The notes beneath the pieces were generated by a model. That model was not told the DNA's origin. It ran no database searches and was given only the letters and a program-made list of their open reading frames with translations. 8,902 nt of DNA from Candidatus Gerdarchaeota archaeon (GTDB taxonomy: Archaea; Asgardarchaeota; Heimdallarchaeia; JABLTI01): positions 1 through 8,902 of the forward strand of contig JAEORJ010000192.1 of the NCBI GenBank assembly GCA_016840945.1, written 5' to 3'. The position numbers and the translations under genes were made by a program. This document shows, in pieces, positions 1 through 6,938 of this stretch. Each line of letters opens with the position of its first letter. Position 1 is the first letter of the stretch.

Positions 1-705
1 CAATATGAATATAATGTTAACAAATACTTACAAGATAAACTAGACTTCGTACCTAAAATATATGATATAATCGATCATCAAAATAAAAAGGGCATAGTAT
101 ATGAAAAAATAGCAGGAATATCTTTACTTGAATTTTTGATGAACAATCCATTGAGATTGTTCAAAGTAACAAAACAATTTGTTCAACTTCACATAGAGAT
201 GCATAAACGCAGATTTATAGGATTTGGTACTCGCAAGGAATATCTAAGAAATGAAATAGAAAGAGCAAAAGATCTAAATGATAATAATAAAAAAATAATT
301 TTGAAATACTTAGAAACACTTCCTACATCAGATTCTCTATGTCATAACGATTTTCACCCAGATAATGTTATGTATACATCAAAGGGATTAAGAGTTATTG
401 ATTGGATAACTGCTACCGCTGGTAACCCTGCAAGTGATGTAGCTCGTACATATTATATATTAAGGCACGGAACACCTATTGGTAAACTCACTTTATCGGA
501 TAAGATAAAAGTAAGGTTATTTCAAAGAATTGCTTCAAATCAATATTTGAAAAATTACTTGAAAAAATCTAAAATATCTCGCAAAGAAATTAAAAATTGG
601 GAATTAGTGACGATTGCAAGTCGTTTAGCAGAGAATATTGAACAAGAAAAACCATATATTTTAAAACGAATAAAGAGAATTCTACATAACTTTAATTCAA
701 TTTAA
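1..705 (+). CDS. APH/choline-kinase-like phosphotransferase, 5' end outside window
   Basis: The frame is open from base 1, so this is the C-terminal 234 residues of a longer protein. The TTG and ATG at 136 and 139 are internal codons. It resembles the aminoglycoside phosphotransferase/choline kinase family (protein-kinase-like fold), which transfers phosphate from ATP to a small molecule. A hinge-like segment, YEKIAGISLLEFL, lies at visible residues 34-46. The catalytic loop HNDFHPDN is at 115-122 (Asp117 as catalytic base, Asn122 for Mg). The metal-binding Asp sits in IDW at about 134. The N-lobe with the ATP-binding Lys lies before the window. The substrate cannot be read from the sequence; sugars, amino sugars, choline or homoserine-like compounds are all possible, and drug resistance should not be assumed. 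The gene ends 49 bases before the next one, in a T-rich spacer (719-730) that could terminate it. Family call fairly sure, specificity unknown. Confidence 0.85.
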   Translation, partial: QYEYNVNKYLQDKLDFVPKIYDIIDHQNKKGIVYEKIAGISLLEFLMNNPLRLFKVTKQFVQLHIEMHKRRFIGFGTRKEYLRNEIERAKDLNDNNKKIILKYLETLPTSDSLCHNDFHPDNVMYTSKGLRVIDWITATAGNPASDVARTYYILRHGTPIGKLTLSDKIKVRLFQRIASNQYLKNYLKKSKISRKEIKNWELVTIASRLAENIEQEKPYILKRIKRILHNFNSI

Positions 706-741
706 AAATCTGAAAAGTCTATTTTATTTTATAACCTAAAA

Positions 742-749
742 GAAGTGAT
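742..749 (+). promoter_or_regulatory. Shine-Dalgarno site supporting a TTG start at 755
   Basis: GAAGTGAT matches the archaeal consensus GAGGTGAT with one mismatch and lies five bases before the TTG at 755. An in-frame stop (TAG, 749-751) excludes any earlier start. This makes TTG the best initiation codon for the small downstream gene. The T-rich TTTTATTTTATAAC at 722-735 could be a TATA box or a terminator for the preceding gene; its spacing fits poorly with a leader long enough to hold the SD site. Confidence 0.55.
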
Positions 750-754
750 AGGAT

Positions 755-1072
755 TTGATCGCTCGAGTGTGGCATGGATATACAACTCCAGAAAATGCTG
801 ATGCTTATGAGTCACTCCTAAAAGAAGAGATATTCAAAAGCATTAAAGCGAAAAATATTTCTGGTTATAGAGGTATTGACCTTTTTAGAAGAGAATTAAC
901 TACTGAAGTTGAATTCATTACAGTCATGTGGTTTGAAACAATAGATGCCATTCGTGTTTTTGCAGGAGAAGATTACGAGAAATCGGTTGTTCCTCCAAAA
1001 GCTCGTAAAATATTGAAACGTTTTGATGAAAAAACTCAATTTTATGAAGTAAAATCAAGTAACCGTTTCTAA
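755..1072 (+). CDS. Antibiotic biosynthesis monooxygenase-like (ABM, dimeric alpha-beta barrel) small protein
   Basis: A 105-residue protein, the size of a single ABM-type ferredoxin-like domain. The start MIARVWHG (first beta strand), the central strand VEFITVMWF (about residues 52-60), the helix DAIRVFAGED and the C-terminal TQFYEV strand follow the pattern of small ABM-like proteins annotated as hypothetical in many genomes. These usually form dimers. Some are cofactor-free monooxygenases or heme-degrading enzymes, but many have no known substrate, and no decisive active-site residue stands out here. The TTG start rests on the SD site at 742-749 and the upstream in-frame stop. It lies 49 bases after the phosphotransferase gene and 130 bases before the deacylase gene; co-transcription with the former is possible. 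There is no signal peptide, so it is probably cytoplasmic. Fold call good, function unknown. Confidence 0.75.
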   Translation: MIARVWHGYTTPENADAYESLLKEEIFKSIKAKNISGYRGIDLFRRELTTEVEFITVMWFETIDAIRVFAGEDYEKSVVPPKARKILKRFDEKTQFYEVKSSNRF

Positions 1073-1202
1073 AAAGAATGCTAAGAAAAAAAATTAATGT
1101 GATGCTTATTTTCCCTAAGTATATTATTGTCGATAAAGTATCATCCATCATTTTACAGAAAATTCTAATCCTCTTAAACGAATAATTATTTGGCTGATAC
1201 AT

Positions 1203-2834
1203 TTGACTTATGATTTATTAATTAAAAATGGCAAAATAATTGATGGTACTGGCAATCCTGGTTTTTATACAGATGTAGCAATTAAAGATGAGAAGATTGT
1301 TGAAATTGGTAATAACATACCAGTAAAAAAAGCAAAGAAATTTATTGACGCAAAAGGTTTAATCGTTTGTCCTGGATTTATTGATATACATTCACATTCT
1401 GATTATACAATACCATTTGATCAATTAACTATCTCTACTATTAATCAAGGTATAACAACTTTAGTAGTTGGAATGTGCGGTGCTTCCTTGGCTCCGATTA
1501 ATCCTGAAAAAAAGGAGTTATTTGATAAGGAATTTTCAATGGCTGCTCCACCTGGCTTAGAATATACTATTACCTGGACTAAATTCAGTGAATATCTTGA
1601 CGAGATGGAAAAACTTGGCTGTTCATCAAATGTTGCTCATGTAATGGGGTTTGGAATGATTAGATTGGCTGCAATGGGATACGATAATCGAGAGCCAACA
1701 GAAAAAGAAATGTCACTGATGAAGGGTTATATACAAGATGGTATGAAAGCAGGAGCTTTTGGAATTTCAACTGGTTTAATTTATACCCCACAAGCTTACG
1801 CTAAAACTGATGAGGTTATCGAATTAACAAAAATTGTAGCACAATTTGGCGGACTTTATTTTAGTCATATTAGGAATGAAGGGAAATATGTTTTAGAAGC
1901 AATTCAAGAAGTAATTAATATAGTTGAAAAATCAGGCTGTGCAGGAGGACAAATTGCCCATCACAAAGTTGCAGCTAAAGAATTTTGGGGTTTGAGTAAA
2001 AAAACTCTCAAAATGATTGAAGAAGCATATGATCGAGGATTAAACATTACTTGTGATCAATATCCATACAACCGAGGGATGACTTCCTTGGTAACCCTTC
2101 TACCACCTTGGTCACATGAAGGTGGTTTTGAGAAACTGGTTAAAAGATTGCAAGACTCTAAAGAAAAAGAAAAAATGTATGAGGATATGCTTGAAGGAAG
2201 CACTTATGAGAGTTTTGTTAAAAGTAGTGGCTGGGATAATATCTTCATAGCCTCACTTGAAACTCAAAAATGGGAACCTTATATTGGTAAATCTATTAGC
2301 CAAATAACAAAGGAGCTTGGTAGAGATGATGAATTTGAGGTCTTGTGTGAAATATTGATTGATGAGCAAGCTAAAGGATCAATGACAATTCAATCAATGG
2401 GTGATGAGGATATAGAACGGATAATGATTGGGAGATATACGATGATCGGAACAGATGGTTCAGCAATTCCTTTAACAGGACCATTAGCTCATGGTAAACC
2501 TCACCCAAGATATTTTGGCACCTTCCCAAGGATTTTAGGTTATTATGTTAGAGAGAAACAATTAATGCTGCTCGAAATGGCTATTAGAAAAATGACTTCT
2601 TTCCCAGCACAAAAATTAGGTTTGTTTGATCGAGGACTTATCCGTAAAGAATGTTGGGCCGACATCGTAATCTTTGACCCAAAAATCATAATTGATACAG
2701 CAACCTTCATAGACCCTCTTCAATTACCAAAAGGAATTGATTACGTTATTGTGAATGGTAATATTGTAGTTGAAAAGCAGAAACATTTGCAGAACAAACC
2801 TGGCAAAATACTACGAAAACAACAACATAAGTAA
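1203..2834 (+). CDS. N-acyl-D-amino-acid deacylase (D-aminoacylase), amidohydrolase superfamily
   Basis: A full-length 543-residue enzyme expected to hydrolyse N-acyl-D-amino acids to a carboxylate and the free D-amino acid in the cytoplasm (no signal peptide). The N-terminal beta domain opens with DLLIKNGKIIDGTG (4-17). The metal motif GFIDIHSHSD is at 58-67 (His63, His65, Asp67). Cys92 in VGMCGASLAP corresponds to the metal-binding Cys of bacterial D-aminoacylases. Further ligands are His222 in FSHIRNEG, His253 or His254 in IAHHK, and the catalytic Asp418 in GTDGS. HPRYFGTFPRILG at 434-446 is a family hallmark. All expected catalytic residues are present, so an active enzyme is likely. Whether it prefers D-Glu, D-Asp or neutral D-amino acids is not readable, and a hydantoinase-like activity is a weaker alternative. 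It starts at TTG, where no upstream ATG fits; TGAT at 1195-1198 is only a weak SD. It precedes the CubicO-like hydrolase, which may also act on D-residues. Confidence 0.88.
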   Translation: MTYDLLIKNGKIIDGTGNPGFYTDVAIKDEKIVEIGNNIPVKKAKKFIDAKGLIVCPGFIDIHSHSDYTIPFDQLTISTINQGITTLVVGMCGASLAPINPEKKELFDKEFSMAAPPGLEYTITWTKFSEYLDEMEKLGCSSNVAHVMGFGMIRLAAMGYDNREPTEKEMSLMKGYIQDGMKAGAFGISTGLIYTPQAYAKTDEVIELTKIVAQFGGLYFSHIRNEGKYVLEAIQEVINIVEKSGCAGGQIAHHKVAAKEFWGLSKKTLKMIEEAYDRGLNITCDQYPYNRGMTSLVTLLPPWSHEGGFEKLVKRLQDSKEKEKMYEDMLEGSTYESFVKSSGWDNIFIASLETQKWEPYIGKSISQITKELGRDDEFEVLCEILIDEQAKGSMTIQSMGDEDIERIMIGRYTMIGTDGSAIPLTGPLAHGKPHPRYFGTFPRILGYYVREKQLMLLEMAIRKMTSFPAQKLGLFDRGLIRKECWADIVIFDPKIIIDTATFIDPLQLPKGIDYVIVNGNIVVEKQKHLQNKPGKILRKQQHK

Positions 2835-2976
2835 TGAAATTAGTATAAAAAAAGAATACAATAGGTCAAAATTTTAAGTTATGAGATCAAACCTATTCCA
2901 AATCAATTAATGACTGGTAATTAAGACTAATCAGAATTTTAATAACAATTCAAATGATTGTGAGTTTGTGACTTTC

Positions 2977-4761
2977 ATGTCAAATAATATTGTTGATGAA
3001 GAGCTTATCAGCTCTTTCAAGATGAAAGTCAGTAAATCGATGAACGAAGGTGGGATCAGAGGTCTTTCAGCGGCTCTTGTTAAGCAAGCTGGACCTATCT
3101 GGTTAGAATCCTTTGGGTTTACTGATACATCAAAACAGCAAGCAGTTGATGTGAACACTTTATTTGGTTTACAATCGACTACGAAAACAGTCACCTCAGT
3201 AGTGTTTCTCCTAGCTATGCAGGCAGGATTAGCACAGTTGGATGATCCAATTGTCAAATACTATCCTGAATTTAAGATGAAAAGCTTCTTTGGTGATGAT
3301 GAATATAAGAAGATAACCTTCAGACATCTCCTCTCACATATGGGTAGCTTACCAAGAGGGTCATTACTTGGAGGTTGTTTCTCGAGAGAATTACCTGGTT
3401 CATTTGAGGAGCATATTAAAGCGCTAAATGATCGATGGTTACAAAATCCTATAGGTACATCATTTAATTACTCAAATATCGGTATGGATCTCGTCACTTA
3501 TGTGCTTGAACGGATAACTAAAAAATCGTATCCACAATTGGTAAAAGAACTATTAGCAGATAAACTTGGAATAACTTATTATTGGACAGATAAAGAACGA
3601 ACACAATACAAAAATGTTGTAACAGGTTATCTTACCAACTATAAAGCTCACAAAATTGATGATGTGGGATTTGGTTGTGGGACAGCATTTATCTCACTTA
3701 AAGATCAAGCTACTTTTGTGCAATTCTTACTTAACAAAGGCAAACATAACGGGGAAACAATTCTAGAATCAAAATATTTTGAATTGTTAAGAGAACCCTA
3801 CAATGAATTCTGCAACTACAGTTTAGGGACATTTGTTCATTCAATATTTGGTACAATAATTACTGAACATGCTGGTGGTGGATTTGGTTTTGGCTCTGAA
3901 ATGTATTGGTTACCAGAACATAATATAGGTGCGATTATACTATATAATAACGAAGAAGCCTATTACTCAGATTATTCACCATCAAAAACAATTAGAGATT
4001 TCTTAGAAGAATATTTAGCTAAAATTGGAATAGATCCTTCGACTACTAAATTCGAATATGCTGATAAGGAAATTATAGAGTTACCTGCAGAGAAACTAAG
4101 AAAATTAGAAGGAAGATATGCTAACGCAGACACTGTGTTTAATATTGTTGAAGATAGTGGAAAATTGTATTATCAAGTTGGTAATCATAAAATTGAACTA
4201 AAAGCTCATTCAGAAATAGCTTTTACAACAACTGCTCCAAACGGAATAGTCTTTATGCTAGATGAGCAAGGAACTCCTAAAGAATGCAAACTTTATCATT
4301 CAAAAGAGGGATTACTTCATTGTCAACATAAGCCAAAAGTGGAAAAAATCTCTAACCAAGTAACAAAAGAAGAATGGAAGAAACAAGTTGGTCTCTATTA
4401 TTTCAATTACTACTATACAGAATATAATTTCAAATCTTTATTATTGGATGAAGAAGGTTTTCTTAATATCGACGGTTCAAGACTTATACCTCATAAAACA
4501 GAACCAAATATATTTGTTAATGGTTCTGGAACAATACTTGAATCATTAGATAATGCATTCATCTATGATAATGTACTCTACACAAAATTAGATAATGTGA
4601 TTGATTTCTTTGCAAATATTGTAAATAATGAACCTGACCATAGAGCAGGCTTGTTTTGGATCTTTGATGCAGTAAGTAGTAGTTTGAAACAATTAGGGAA
4701 AAATAATGAAGCTGAAGAAATCATATTATTGAAAAAGAAACATCTCGAGAGAAAGAAATAA
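2977..4761 (+). CDS. CubicO/Pab87-type serine hydrolase (class C beta-lactamase fold) with two C-terminal beta domains
   Basis: A 594-residue protein counted from the ATG at 2977; an in-frame GTG at 2968 is an alternative start, and GTGA at 2968-2971 is a plausible SD for the ATG. The serine beta-lactamase/penicillin-binding fold spans about residues 10-350. It has the nucleophile motif STTK (Ser67, Lys70), the second motif YSN (Tyr165, Asn167) and HAG (His298-Gly300) in place of KTG, as in esterases and peptidases of this group. LLSHMGSLP at 118-126 is typical of the family. Two beta-rich segments follow (about 375-455 and 460-545), each opening with a 'GRY/GLYY' strand like the lipocalin-like tails of CubicO enzymes. 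Archaeal Pab87 of this family is an octameric peptidase reported to cleave D-amino-acid-containing peptides, so that is the favoured activity; esterase is the alternative. There is no signal peptide. The stop codon lies in a terminator-like hairpin. Confidence 0.85.
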   Translation: MSNNIVDEELISSFKMKVSKSMNEGGIRGLSAALVKQAGPIWLESFGFTDTSKQQAVDVNTLFGLQSTTKTVTSVVFLLAMQAGLAQLDDPIVKYYPEFKMKSFFGDDEYKKITFRHLLSHMGSLPRGSLLGGCFSRELPGSFEEHIKALNDRWLQNPIGTSFNYSNIGMDLVTYVLERITKKSYPQLVKELLADKLGITYYWTDKERTQYKNVVTGYLTNYKAHKIDDVGFGCGTAFISLKDQATFVQFLLNKGKHNGETILESKYFELLREPYNEFCNYSLGTFVHSIFGTIITEHAGGGFGFGSEMYWLPEHNIGAIILYNNEEAYYSDYSPSKTIRDFLEEYLAKIGIDPSTTKFEYADKEIIELPAEKLRKLEGRYANADTVFNIVEDSGKLYYQVGNHKIELKAHSEIAFTTTAPNGIVFMLDEQGTPKECKLYHSKEGLLHCQHKPKVEKISNQVTKEEWKKQVGLYYFNYYYTEYNFKSLLLDEEGFLNIDGSRLIPHKTEPNIFVNGSGTILESLDNAFIYDNVLYTKLDNVIDFFANIVNNEPDHRAGLFWIFDAVSSSLKQLGKNNEAEEIILLKKKHLERKK

Positions 4762-4777
4762 TCTTTCTCTTTTTTTT
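4748..4777 (+). terminator. Hairpin plus T8 terminator overlapping the stop codon
   Basis: AGAGAAAGA (4748-4756) pairs perfectly with TCTTTCTCT (4762-4770) around a five-base loop, and a run of eight T residues covers 4770-4777. The TAA stop (4759-4761) lies in the loop. Archaeal RNA polymerase stops at T tracts without needing a hairpin, so the T run may be the active part. The stem is short and AT-rich, with three G-C pairs in the eight-base core. Confidence 0.6.
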
Positions 4778-4837
4778 ATCAATCACTTCGAAACTAATAT
4801 TGTTATGGCAAATGATTTTTATTCATTTTCTCAATTA

Positions 4838-4849
4838 AATTTCGAAATT
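4838..4849. repeat. 12-bp perfect palindrome in the promoter-side spacer
   Basis: AATTTCGAAATT is a perfect palindrome about 110 bases upstream of the surface-protein ATG. The same TTCGAA core occurs at 4787-4792, 54 bases away centre to centre. It could bind a dimeric regulator, but AT-rich palindromes arise easily by chance. The rest of the 188-base spacer (4762-4949) shows only the promoter-like elements and the terminator listed separately. Confidence 0.3.
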
Positions 4850-4888
4850 CAATTCATTAACTATTTAAAAAGAGCCAATAGGCATTAA

Positions 4889-4910
4889 AAAACAAATTTT
4901 TATTTAAAGT
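4889..4910 (+). promoter_or_regulatory. Candidate archaeal BRE/TATA promoter for the surface-protein gene
   Basis: An A-rich BRE-like stretch (AAACAAA, 4889-4896) precedes TTTTTATTTAAAG (4897-4909). A transcript starting about 26 bases after the TATA centre would begin near 4930 and leave a leader of about 20 bases carrying the G-rich ribosome site. A second TTTAAAAA at 4911-4917 is an alternative box. The assignment rests on position and composition alone. Confidence 0.4.
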
Positions 4911-4938
4911 TTAAAAAGCAGAAAAACAATAAATATAT

Positions 4939-4944
4939 GGGGGA
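4939..4944 (+). promoter_or_regulatory. G-rich ribosome binding site
   Basis: GGGGGA sits five bases upstream of the ATG at 4950 and can pair with the CCUCC end of 16S rRNA through G-C and G-U pairs. It is an unusually pure G run in this AT-rich DNA. It fixes the start at 4950 rather than the out-of-frame ATG at 4937. Confidence 0.5.
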
Positions 4945-4949
4945 ATTTC

Positions 4950-5909
4950 ATGTTTTTTCAAAGAATCATCAATACCATAAAACGCAGCAAAAAAGGATTA
5001 AGTGGCGTAATAATTATTCTAATTATAATATTTGCGATTATCGTTTTAGGTATAGCTTTAATTTTCATACTAAGAGGTGGAGCTATTTCCGAAATTGGGC
5101 AAATAGAATATACCTATGATTCATCCACAAATAATGAATTCACATTAAATATCTATAATGCAGTTGGTAAAATCGATATACAATATAATGATACACAAAC
5201 TGAACTAATGAAGGCTACATTAGTAGTATACGGAAGATCAAATGCTGATTTAGCTGATGCATTAAATTTCACTAAAAATGATTTTACTGATGAAATAATA
5301 ATTTCTTTTGATTCGGGTATTTCAACTTTAACTTTCTTCAATAAAAAAGCATTTTATCAAGATTTGTTTATAACATTAAATCCTAATGCTAGTATTATTT
5401 ACCACATCGAAACTAATGTTGGAAGTATAGATTTTAATTCTGATTCAATTGTAACTTCAATTATTAGGCAATTTGAAGTAAGAACTCAAGTTGGAAACAT
5501 AAATATTGATTTTGGACAAAACACTTACCTAACAACCAATTATGTAAAATTAATAACCTCTCTTGGGAATATCACTTTAATCTCACAAGAAGTTCATTTA
5601 GCAACAGAAGTGACATTTGAAATCACAGGTACTATAGGTCATATATATCTGTTAATTGCTTATAATGATGCACCAGATGGGAATTATACAATAGAGTATA
5701 TTGTTCAAAGTTCAACTGGGGATATTGATTTATTATATACTTTTTCACCCGAAATAGGCGTTGTTATTAATGCTACAACAACAACAGGAACCATTAATAT
5801 TCCAGGTGGGGGAACAAGTTATCAATCACCAGATATTGGTTCTAAAACAGCGATCTATGACTTTGATTTCCAAACAACAACTGGAGATATTACAGCTGCC
5901 TTAACCTAA
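4950..5909 (+). CDS. Pilin-signal-anchored surface protein with DUF4097-like beta repeats
   Basis: A 319-residue protein. The N-terminus is a basic stretch followed by KKGLSGVI (14-21) and a hydrophobic segment (about 18-41). This layout matches archaeal class III signal sequences, in which a prepilin peptidase cuts after KKG (here after Gly16) and leaves the hydrophobic helix for pilus assembly; a plain N-terminal membrane anchor is the alternative. The rest is predicted to be extracellular and contains eight G-x-I/hydrophobic strand motifs: VGKIDI (72), VGSIDF (157), VGNINI (181), LGNITL (205), IGHIYL (229), TGDIDL (256), TGTINI (279) and TGDITA (311). Several are 23-27 residues apart, close to one coil of a beta-helix, and this pattern is typical of DUF4097 'putative adhesin' domains. 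Ser, Thr and Asn are abundant, suiting a surface protein. It has its own promoter and SD site, and a T-rich terminator follows at once. The exact function is unknown. Confidence 0.75.
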   Translation: MFFQRIINTIKRSKKGLSGVIIILIIIFAIIVLGIALIFILRGGAISEIGQIEYTYDSSTNNEFTLNIYNAVGKIDIQYNDTQTELMKATLVVYGRSNADLADALNFTKNDFTDEIIISFDSGISTLTFFNKKAFYQDLFITLNPNASIIYHIETNVGSIDFNSDSIVTSIIRQFEVRTQVGNINIDFGQNTYLTTNYVKLITSLGNITLISQEVHLATEVTFEITGTIGHIYLLIAYNDAPDGNYTIEYIVQSSTGDIDLLYTFSPEIGVVINATTTTGTINIPGGGTSYQSPDIGSKTAIYDFDFQTTTGDITAALT

Positions 5910-5913
5910 ACGA

Positions 5914-5945
5914 TTTTTCTTTTTTTTTCATTTTATTTTGTTTTT
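5914..5945 (+). terminator. T-rich transcription termination region between convergent genes
   Basis: Five bases after the stop codon come T5, C, T9, then T4, T4 and T5 runs separated by single or double bases. Such T tracts terminate archaeal RNA polymerase. On the opposite strand the tract reads as A, so it would not stop the convergent DUF1028 transcript. Confidence 0.6.
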
Positions 5946-5955
5946 AATTTAATAA

Positions 5956-6855
5956 TCAATTCAAGATAGCATGCAATACCTTATCCGGCAATCCTATCTT
6001 TTCTGCATATTCTTTAAATGATTGAACCATTCTTGGAGCAATTTTTAGATAAATCTTAAAATGTAATATTGCTTTTTCTATTTCCCCAAGTTCAAAGTAA
6101 ATGGATGCTAATTCCTCAAAAATATCAATATAACGAGCTTCTTGCTTATCTTTAAGAAAATCAGCTGCTTGATCAAGGATTTTAATCTTCTCTTCTTTAG
6201 TTTCAGCTTTCTGTAACTGCCCATAAAATCCATAGAGGATTCGTAGATTATTTTCAACTGATAATAAACGGCCTATTTCTTTAACCGGTTCATCATGATC
6301 TTCAATTGTGTAATTTGTGATAATCCCATCTCCTATCATCCCCCCCTCAGTTTTACAAATAAATAGCTTTGCACTCTGTTTCCCTCGAGCATCTCCACCA
6401 GCATCATCACCAGCTTTTAATGCAGCATATAATTTTGCTGTTAATGAACCAGCAGTTGACTCAAAAGCTGAAACCATCCCATCTATAACCTCTGGGCCAA
6501 CTAAGATATTTCCCTGACAAGAATAATTTTTACCTGTTTTATGACCAGCCCAAAAAGGACAATTCTTACCAGTAAAACCAAATGATCCACCAGCAAAAGT
6601 TACCATCCCAATTTGCCGACTCTCAATTCCTTCATCAATTTCACGAAAGTGGGCCATAATTTTCTCTAAGGATTTATTCTCATTTAATTGTTCAAAGAAA
6701 ACATCTAGTAAAAACAATCGCCCTTGTGCTTGAGAAGCCATTGCACCTACTTCTGGTTTTGCACGACAAACCATTCCAGCATTCCATGCACATGATGCAA
6801 TTGCAAAACCAACTTCTTTATTCTCTTTATCTATTGCAACAATTGAAAATGTCAT
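5956..6855 (-). CDS. DUF1028 Ntn-hydrolase-fold protein with C-terminal TPR-like extension
   Basis: A 299-residue protein. Residues 1-195 carry the DUF1028 family pattern: MTFSIVA at the start, VGAMASQAQ (36-44), RQIGMV (80-85), FTGKNCPFWAGH (94-105), CQGNILVG (113-120), LYAALKAGDDAGGDARGKQSA (142-162) and PVKEIGRLL (190-198). The family belongs to the N-terminal-nucleophile (Ntn) hydrolase superfamily. Removal of Met1 would expose Thr2 as a possible nucleophile, which strongly supports this start. No substrate is established for the family. Residues about 197-299 are helical and include a TPR-like unit (ELASIYFELGEIEKAILHF, 248-266), so a partner-binding role is possible. No signal peptide is present, so it is probably cytoplasmic. 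A TATA-like box about 28 bases upstream and the lack of an SD site suggest a leaderless mRNA. It lies 83 bases after the M23-like gene on the same strand. Confidence 0.85.
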   Translation of the reverse strand: MTFSIVAIDKENKEVGFAIASCAWNAGMVCRAKPEVGAMASQAQGRLFLLDVFFEQLNENKSLEKIMAHFREIDEGIESRQIGMVTFAGGSFGFTGKNCPFWAGHKTGKNYSCQGNILVGPEVIDGMVSAFESTAGSLTAKLYAALKAGDDAGGDARGKQSAKLFICKTEGGMIGDGIITNYTIEDHDEPVKEIGRLLSVENNLRILYGFYGQLQKAETKEEKIKILDQAADFLKDKQEARYIDIFEELASIYFELGEIEKAILHFKIYLKIAPRMVQSFKEYAEKIGLPDKVLHAILN

Positions 6856-6863
6856 ATTAGTGA

Positions 6864-6916
6864 AATTACTAAATTTGATTTATAAAATATCATATCACTC
6901 ATGATGAATTACTAAA
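6864..6916. repeat. 10-bp direct repeat flanking the DUF1028 TATA-like box
   Basis: AATTACTAAA occurs at 6864-6873 and again at 6907-6916, 43 bases apart, with the TATA-like box between them. One copy lies between the box and the start codon and the other upstream of the box, an arrangement that would suit an operator pair. The second copy is also half of a small inverted repeat (AATTAC 6907-6912 with GTAATT 6919-6924). Chance in AT-rich DNA cannot be excluded. Confidence 0.3.
6879..6890 (-). promoter_or_regulatory. TATA-like box for a leaderless DUF1028 transcript
   Basis: On the minus strand this reads ATATTTTATAAA, centred about 28 bases before the ATG at 6855. That is the spacing expected from an archaeal TATA box to a transcription start at or just before the start codon. 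No SD-like sequence lies between the box and the ATG, which agrees with leaderless initiation. Confidence 0.5.
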
Positions 6917-6938
6917 ACGTAATTTCAAAAAACTATGA

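Noticed and set aside
136..705. Start of the phosphotransferase at TTG 136 or ATG 139
   Set aside because: The frame is open to base 1 and the upstream residues contain the family's hinge-like segment, so the true start lies before the window.
1..705. Aminoglycoside resistance gene
   Set aside because: The kinase motifs are shared by many small-molecule kinases, and nothing in the context points to drug resistance.
924..1202. Minus-strand open frame of 92 codons
   Set aside because: It overlaps the well-supported ABM-like gene and the following spacer, and its translation shows no recognisable family.
2860..2897. Inverted repeat AATAGGT / ACCTATT between the deacylase and CubicO genes
   Set aside because: Arms of seven bases with a 24-base loop and no T tract are too weak to call a terminator or operator.
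2931..3257. Minus-strand open frame of 108 codons
   Set aside because: It lies antisense to the CubicO gene start, and that gene carries clear motifs.
2977..4761. True beta-lactamase conferring antibiotic resistance
   Set aside because: There is no signal peptide, the third motif is HAG rather than KTG, and the C-terminal beta domains match CubicO-type peptidases or esterases.
4937..5119. 60-codon plus-strand frame starting with ATG 13 bases before the surface-protein start
   Set aside because: It is out of frame with the surface protein, has no SD site of its own (the G run lies inside it), and its product is of low complexity with no family resemblance.
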